Origin: Triatoma infestans
Taxonomy: Eukaryota > Arthropoda > Insecta > Hemiptera > Reduviidae
Direction: 5' to 3'
Assembly: GCA_011037195.1 (NCBI GenBank)
Contig: JAAEAF010000623.1
Coordinates: 175,760-239,759 of the forward strand
Length of the DNA stretch: 64,000 nt
Within the stretch, counting starts at the first letter, position 1. Every line of letters starts with the position of its first letter. A program made the position numbers and the translations under genes. Shown here piece after piece: positions 58,368 through 64,000 of the stretch. The notes under the pieces were generated by a model. It saw nothing but the letters and a program-made list of their open reading frames with translations, did no database searches and was not told where the DNA came from.

Positions 58368-59210
58368 CTGTGTGTGTGTATGTATGTGCTCAGCATAGCT
58401 CAAAAACGAAAAATCCTAGAAAGTTCAAACTTGATGACGTTTAGGTATCACCATGGATCTGACGGTGGTTATGTGTCAATATTCCTCAACCGGAAGTACC
58501 ACTTTACTAGTTGTTTTTTACGTTTTTTTGCAATTTTCTCCAAAAATGGCTCCGAAGATTTTCTTTAAACTTGCTATATCAACTACACATACAAAGAGCT
58601 ACAACTTTTATTTGAAACATTTCTCCAGGAAAATTCATTTAAGGGCACTTCTGGGGGAGGGGTGGGGTTAGGTTTTCATCTTAACTGCTGTTTCAGTATA
58701 TTAGACAATTCTGTCATCTAAATAATGTTAATTAGAATTAAATATGTTGTTGAAATTCCGAGTTTGAAAAAATAGATAACCGGAAGTGCGTTTTTACTGA
58801 AATATAATTTTCAGTTTTCTGGTATTTTCTCGAAAATGGCTCCAACGATTTTCTTTAAACCAGGGTTGTTAACTATACATATAAAGAGCTACAACTTTTA
58901 TTTGAAACTTTTCCCCTGATAAATTCATTTAAGGGGACTTTTGGGGGAGGGGGGTTATGTTTTTCTTTAAAATGCTATCACAGTTGATTATACAATTCTG
59001 TCATCCAAATTGAAATAACTAGAAATTAATAATATGACCCAAATTCCGAGTTTCAAGGAAATTAGTAAACCGGACAGTTTTACTGGACAGTGTTTTCACT
59101 TTTCGACGAATTTCATTAAATTTGGTACACTAACTATAAAATTTGTCAATTATAATTTTGAGTACTGGAGTAAGAGAAAGTTGTGTGAGTGTTTCACACC
59201 AGATTTTTTT
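58213..59210 (-). mobile_element. Family H element, copy F
   Basis: A full minus-strand copy: TACTTTCTCTTACTCCTAGTAAG at the left, GT microsatellite (58340-58382), two units (CCGGAAGT blocks at about 58490, 58778 and a variant near 59070), and GGAGTAAGAGAAAGTTGTGTG plus CACACCAGATTTTTTT at the right. It is nearly identical to copy A, including the same reduced ACCGGACAGTTTTACTGGACAG variant of the third block. Confidence 0.8.
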
Positions 59211-60950
59211 ATGTAGTAATCTAATTAAGTCAGAATAATCTCATTTTGTTTTTATTAATATTTACTAACAATGCAGAATCTTAGTGAAAGTAGAAAACCC
59301 TATATTCAGTTCACAGGTATACTGGACTCTTAGAAGTTTTAATCAGCACAGTGATTATTTATCTTCATTGTGTGATTTTGAAATTAGTTTTATAATTAAA
59401 AATAAAAATTAGTTAATGTTAATAAATATTATTTATGAACATTAAAGCATGAAAAAAATTAATTAATTAAAATGTTAAAAAAAATGGTTAAGTTACGTAG
59501 TAAAATAATAAATATTTACATTACATTGTTAGTCCTAAAATAATATTGAGAAATATAAGTAGATGTATTTACTTATATAGGTCACTGAGTATATAAAGGT
59601 CATATCTTCTTGCTATGTAATAGTAAAGTGAATAATGCCTAAATACATAATTTCAGTACTCTATTTGATTTTATTAAACTTTGAAATATAAATTGTTTTG
59701 AACTGTTTAACTATTAAAACATTATAATTACGTGTAAACAAAAGCATTCGGGTATTTATTTCTCAAATTGTGTTAATATTTATTATTTGTTCCATACAGC
59801 TGAAAAAAGTATACAGATCACATTTAACTGTCAACGTATTCTCGAATGCTATCAAAACTCTCGAATTAAAGTTGTGATTTTATTTATGAGATAAACTGCT
59901 CATAAATATATAAATTTTGTTCACAGGGGACTTTGAAAATATGTATTTTTGAAAAAAAAAAAAAAAAATCGAAATGGCGAAGTGAACCATATCTATTATT
60001 GCAATATAAAGTAATTTGACCCAACAGTTGGCCGAATCATGTCCAGTTAACTTTCGTAAATGAATAGTTAATAATTGATTGTTTCCAAAACGTTGATGGG
60101 TTTTCACCCTTTTATTAAACTTTGTTTTTAAAAGGAAATTAAAATTTCCTTAGGTGTTTATTTATAAATATATAGATGGCTTAACTTGATTTGTATGGCC
60201 TATGTTAGAAACTTCATGACTATTTTCAAAGTTATCAAATAAATATCGATTCTATACATTATATAAAAACGGGTGAGATACGAATGCACGAAGTTTATTC
60301 CAGGTGAAGTTGGTGGTGATGAAATAATGAAAACATAACTCTCTACTGTATTCACGATATTATATTATAGGCTACCTAGATTGTAAGGAGATAGATCTGT
60401 GAGAGAGATAAAATAACCGAGAGAAGAGTGAAGACGTGGCGTTTATGTAGAATGGTAGTATTGGCTACTTAGGTAGCTGTGCCTTGATGAGAGCCTTGTA
60501 GAACTTTTGCTTGTTCTAACGGTCGATTCATGTAGCTAATTTGGCTAGCTTGATTAGAGCTCTAGGTACCTGTAAAAGGACTTCCAATAGAGAACTGAAC
60601 GAAGAAAGTTTTGTTGCTTTTTAGGACTAGTCGCTTGAGGTAAATCTTTGTGAGTTATGTGTAGACTACTTACTTATATTTAATGGACTCTTGAATGCCG
60701 CTGACTAACTTCTTGTTTACTTGATTGCTTTTGTAAGCTAAATAGATCCTAATGTAAGACTCTTGTATGTTGATTGTACAATGTTTGACCACTTGTTTGC
60801 TTCTTGTAGACTTTTCATAATTTGATTACAATTTGCTTAAGCTCTGAAATTGCCGGGCTGCCGTAATGATTTTTGATAGCTCTAGCAGTACCTTAAAAGC
60901 GGGCGTGACAGAGTACATAAGAAGTTCCCTCTGAGAATCATCGTTGGAGG
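59211..60950. other. Non-coding stretch, nothing recognised
   Basis: AT-rich sequence with an A run at 59952-59968. The part at 60300-60950 is less AT-rich but shows no frame or repeat I can assign. Confidence 0.4.
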
Positions 60951-61079
60951 GGAACATATGGCTGACATCGGAAACATGAAGTCTCCCAACAATTATGGCG
61001 AATTTCCTTATTTATACCATTACAGATATTTGCAAACAAAGAGCCTGGGTATCTGTTATGTAGATGCTACATCCAAAAA

Positions 61080-61990
61080 TCTTTTCCGGTCTTCTTCTTC
61101 GTCGTATCGACATCTTCTTTCAGAAAACAATTTTCTCAGTGAATTTCAATCTGGATTTCGTCATGGTTATTCCACAATTGTTTATCTTTACGTTTTAATT
61201 AATCTCAGACTTCTGCGAAAAAACAAAAGATATATTATTTTTTCATTATTTCTTTAATGCTGTCATTGATCCTGTTGACAAGAGGGCGTTTTTGCGGAAT
61301 ATGTATAATTAAGAAATTTCTAATAAATTTATACAAATTTTAAGGATCATTTAGGTTGATTCGTTTCTAGGAACACGTAGTCGTATTTTTAGAGTAGTTT
61401 CCAACTCAACTCATGAGTCAGATAGGGATGCTTATGAGTCTATATTTTATTCTTTCTTTTTATTGATGAACTGCCTTCCTATCTTGACATGATGGTGCTA
61501 TAATCTTGAATAGGTGGTATCTTTATCTCTATATCCGGTGTAGCCTAGATGATATCGTACTTTTGGCAGATAGTGCTCCAGATTGCATTTTAACGTTTTA
61601 GATTCCTACATTGAACAATGGAATTTATCGCTTAATTTAATTAAGTCTGAAGTTTTCAGGCGAAGATGCAGATTGTGGTATTTTATGGGCTCTTCTAGAT
61701 CATTATAAATATCTTTGTGTCACCGTAATTTCTGGTCTTTTAAGCTCATCTGTACAGAATGTCTCTGCTACCATACCAGATTTGTGGTTATCCAATAAAT
61801 GATCTTTGATAAATTCTAATGACTTTTTTTTCTTAAAAAAAGTCTTTGTACTTCCCAATTGAGGTACAAACTACTTCTTAAAAGTACTTCTTTAGTAAAA
61901 CTACTTCTTTATCTTGAGAATTCTATAAATCTACTTAGGTTTTTTTACATTAAATCTTCATTTTAAATATTTCTTTTTAAACCAACGAAC
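61080..61990 (+). mobile_element. Highly decayed LINE reverse transcriptase relic
   Basis: On the plus strand, NNFLSEFQSGFRHGYSTI (61120-61173) matches the RT motif QxGFRxGxST. Read across frame changes, a DAVIDPVDKRAF-like stretch (about 61255-61290) corresponds to the catalytic A motif region, and LDDIVLLADSAPDCIL (about 61550-61600) corresponds to the YADDIVLLADS box, with YA changed to LD. Stops are frequent. It is one of only two LINE pieces on the plus strand. Confidence 0.6.
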
Positions 61991-62088
61991 CATTATCACA
62001 ATAGTTGTTGTGGTAGTTGGTTCCGCAGAGCTGGAAAGCATCAGAGACATTTTCCGTGGTAGCCTGCTTCATTTTGTGGTCATCGACC

Positions 62089-62115
62089 GGTTTCGGGCGT
62101 TCGCCCATCTTCAGG
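62089..62115 (-). ncRNA. Hammerhead-like motif m9
   Basis: Minus strand: CCTGAAGA, T, GGGC-GAAC-GCCC, GAAACC, as in m1, with the core intact. Confidence 0.4.
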
Positions 62116-62251
62116 ATGCGTTTTTCAGACAGTGTGACAACAAAGGCTTGCGCAGAGCAAACTCAGATTTCACTCTCTGAGTGAAATCTCAGTGTGAAAT
62201 CTGAGTTTGCTCTGTGCAAGTCTGTGTTGTCTCACTATCTGAAAAACGCAT

Positions 62252-62278
62252 CCTGAAGATGGGCGAACGCCCGAAACC
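62252..62278 (+). ncRNA. Hammerhead-like motif m10
   Basis: Plus strand: the same sequence as m9 in the opposite arm, core intact. A transcript of either strand would therefore carry one motif. Confidence 0.4.
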
Positions 62279-62340
62279 GGTCGGTGACTACAAAATGAAG
62301 CAGGCTACCACGGAAAATGTCTCTGACATTATCACAATAG

Positions 62341-62915
62341 ATTGTCCAGAGTGCTGGCTTTTGTAATGATCAGTCGTAACTATTTCTAGTTTCATCATTG
62401 GCAGAAGTTAGCTCAGAATCATTCTTGTGACTTTCACTGTTCAGTAATACCTAGGATTGGCTGATCAAAATTAGAAGTTTGATGCTTAAGTCAAAATATA
62501 ATGATTCTTTGGAATCGTGAAGTGGAACTTTGTTCATTGTGCTATAACCGAGTTAAAAAGGATATCAACTATTTCATGCCTAAATACTTAGTTTTTTCGG
62601 ATATACGCAGTTCCATTTTAGTTGGTCATTGTTAACCCGACTATTGTTCTTTTATGTGGTAGCAGTTATTCCTGAACAATTGTAAACGATAAGTGACTGC
62701 TTTCTTATTGTAAGAGTATTATTGCAGAGTTATTTGTTTAAAGGAATGGTAGAGTTGGCTAATAGTATAACAATAACAGCTATTCTAGTAATCTCTAGGT
62801 ACTTAAAAAAACATCGTTAACCTACATAAATACTAATATTTTTATCTATTCTTCAAATATTTACTTCTTTACCAGCTACATGCTTTACTTGTCATCATAC
62901 TAGTTTGTTTATTAC
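62341..62915. other. Non-coding stretch, nothing recognised
   Basis: Probably a continuation of the decayed LINE region that the foldback entered. No motif is visible. Confidence 0.35.
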
Positions 62916-63012
62916 TAGCTAATACCGGCCAGGCTTCGCTGTGTCTCAGTCTGATTTAATTATTAAGGAAGTAAATAAAAATATTATAGTGAACATAGAT
63001 TCAGCTAGAAAA

Positions 63013-63411
63013 CACATCATTCCTTTGCAGAAGGGCAAGCCAGGTATAACAAGTCCAGTTACTGGTACGGTTCAAGAACAATTATGGCATTGTACTACTC
63101 CTTCTCCTCACAGGGGAGGAATTGAAGGAACAAAGAGAAGAGATTCTTTTAAGGACAGACTTTTTCTAAAAATCAAGGTGGAAACATCAGAGCTATACCA
63201 GTATCAAGTTATAAGGATTTATTATAAGCTTTTATTGTGATATTCAGAGAACTTAATTTCTCTTAAGGAATAATATATTTATTTATAAAACAGTGGTGAT
63301 TTCTTTATTATTGCTAATATTTCATTCTCTTGTAAACTTGCATTCTTAAAAGCCCTTTATTTTACAAAACCGCTCGTGCTACTACAAATATCATCACACC
63401 AAAACATTACA
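63013..63411 (+). mobile_element. LTR-like arm of a large inverted repeat, left
   Basis: This 0.4-kb arm is repeated in reverse at 63551-63952. It ends ...CCAAAACATTACA and is followed immediately by TTGGCGCCAGCAGTTTGG, which looks like a tRNA-primer binding site of an LTR retroelement. A poly(A)-like AATAAAG pattern is not clear. The open frame at 62941-63240 (ending near KVETSELYQYQVIRIYYKLL) runs through it and is not recognised. CTAATACCGGCCAGGCTTCG at 62921 marks a different repeat upstream. Confidence 0.55.
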
Positions 63412-63429
63412 TTGGCGCCAGCAGTTTGG
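63412..63429 (+). other. Primer-binding-site-like sequence
   Basis: TTGGCGCCAGCAGTTTGG directly abuts the CA end of the left arm. TGGCGCC is a common PBS start in metazoan LTR retroelements. Confidence 0.45.
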
Positions 63430-63550
63430 GATATTTTCAATCAGAATCCACAAATTAAAAGTACGTACAATTTTCAATTTCATAATTAGACAAATTATCC
63501 ATCAGATAATTTGATTGTTTTTAATTATTTTCTCAGTGGAAGTATCTTAA

Positions 63551-63952
63551 TGTAATGTTTTGGTGTGATGATGTGTATTTGTAGTTGCACGAGCGGTGTT
63601 GTAAAATAAAGGGCTTTTAAGAATGCAAGTTTAAAAGAGAATGAAATATTAGCAATAATAAAGAAATCACCACTGTTTTATAAATAAATATATTATTCTT
63701 TAAGAGAAATTAAGTTCTCTGAATATCACAATAAAAGCTTATAATAAATTCTTAATACTTGATACTGGTATAGCTCTGATGCTTCCACCTTGATTTTTAG
63801 AAAAAGTCTGTCCTTAAAAGAATCTCTTCTCTTTGTTCCTTCAATTCCTCCCCTGTGAGGAGAAGGGGTAGTACAATGCCATAATTGTTCTTGAACCGTA
63901 CCAGTAACTGGACTTGTTATACCTGGCTAGCCCTTTTGCAAGGGAATGTCAC
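63551..63952 (-). mobile_element. LTR-like arm of a large inverted repeat, right
   Basis: The reverse copy of 63013-63411, beginning TGTAATGTTTTGGTGTGATG. Small differences between arms (for example GTAGTTGCACGAGCGG against CCGCTCGTGCTACTAC) show some age. The arms are separated by 139 bp including the PBS-like site, so this is a head-to-head arrangement, not the normal direct LTR pair. Confidence 0.55.
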
Positions 63953-64000
63953 ATTTCTGATTTTTGTTATAATTTAATATTATTTCAAGTTTCTTGCATC

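Larger units (their letters stand above)
62005..62326. mobile_element. 322-bp foldback element with 14-bp target duplication
   Basis: CATTATCACAATAG lies on both sides (61991-62004, 62327-62340). Inside, the left arm (about 62039-62172) and right arm (about 62203-62326) are near-perfect inverted copies, with a second palindrome around GATTTCACTCTCTGAGTG at the centre. The left end has an extra 34 bp (TTGTTGTGGTAGTTGGTTCC...). Each arm carries the hammerhead-like motif. It is related to 656-1480. The long target duplication implies target-primed or similar integration, not cut-and-paste by a typical foldback transposon (inference). Confidence 0.75.

Noticed and set aside
1..64000. CRISPR array, bacterial operon or prophage
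   Set aside because: No regularly spaced repeats, no bacterial gene density and clear eukaryotic retroelements and splice sites.

Overview
This is AT-rich animal DNA, best explained as a non-coding, mostly intronic stretch of an arthropod (probably insect) genome. It has poly(A)/(T) runs, microsatellites, many decayed transposable elements and no bacterial-style operons. The only host coding sequence I can support is one exon at about 41276-41520 (+). It encodes part of the N-terminal thrombospondin/laminin-G-like domain of a multiplexin-type (collagen XV/XVIII) chain, with a good acceptor and a GTGAGT donor. No partner exon is recognisable in the window, so its introns must be long and full of repeats.

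Layout. 1-430: old repeat fragment. 656-1480: foldback repeat with hammerhead-like motifs. 3317-4295, 9859-10581, 15044-15975, 16185-17225, 39675-40666 and 58213-59210: six well-preserved copies of one non-coding family (called family H here), with older copies elsewhere. 6080-7700: Jockey-like LINE remnant split by an 820-bp PIF/Harbinger-type element. 8870-9290: second Jockey-like LINE end. 17330-23250: long LINE with gag, endonuclease, reverse transcriptase and RNase H, all broken. 24062-24443: solo LTR. 24480-25640: LINE end. 26944-30068: two tRNA-derived SINEs, a protein-like relic and a tandem duplication. 30131-30640: probable pogo/Tigger relic. 32771-36265: duplicated 0.4-kb segment and a defective mariner-like transposon. 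37960-39684: repeat cluster with a SINE. 41276-42100: collagen exon followed by a foldback. 42490-58150: eight LINE fragments, four of them with target-site duplications, plus family H copies. 61080-63952: LINE relic, a short foldback with 14-bp target duplications, and a large inverted repeat with an LTR/primer-binding-site-like junction.

Two patterns run through the window. First, family H is built from tandem units of about 290 bp between a 15-bp subterminal inverted repeat, with a hairpin at each end and a variable A/T tract. Its shape resembles non-autonomous Helentron/DINE-1-like elements, but I cannot name it. Second, a hammerhead-ribozyme-like core (CTGAAGA, stem, GAAAC) recurs at several unrelated loci with different but self-complementary stems, often inside or between inverted arms. 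Penelope-like retroelements are known to carry such motifs. Finally, ten of twelve recognisable LINE pieces lie antisense to the collagen exon, as expected for LINEs kept in the introns of a plus-strand gene.
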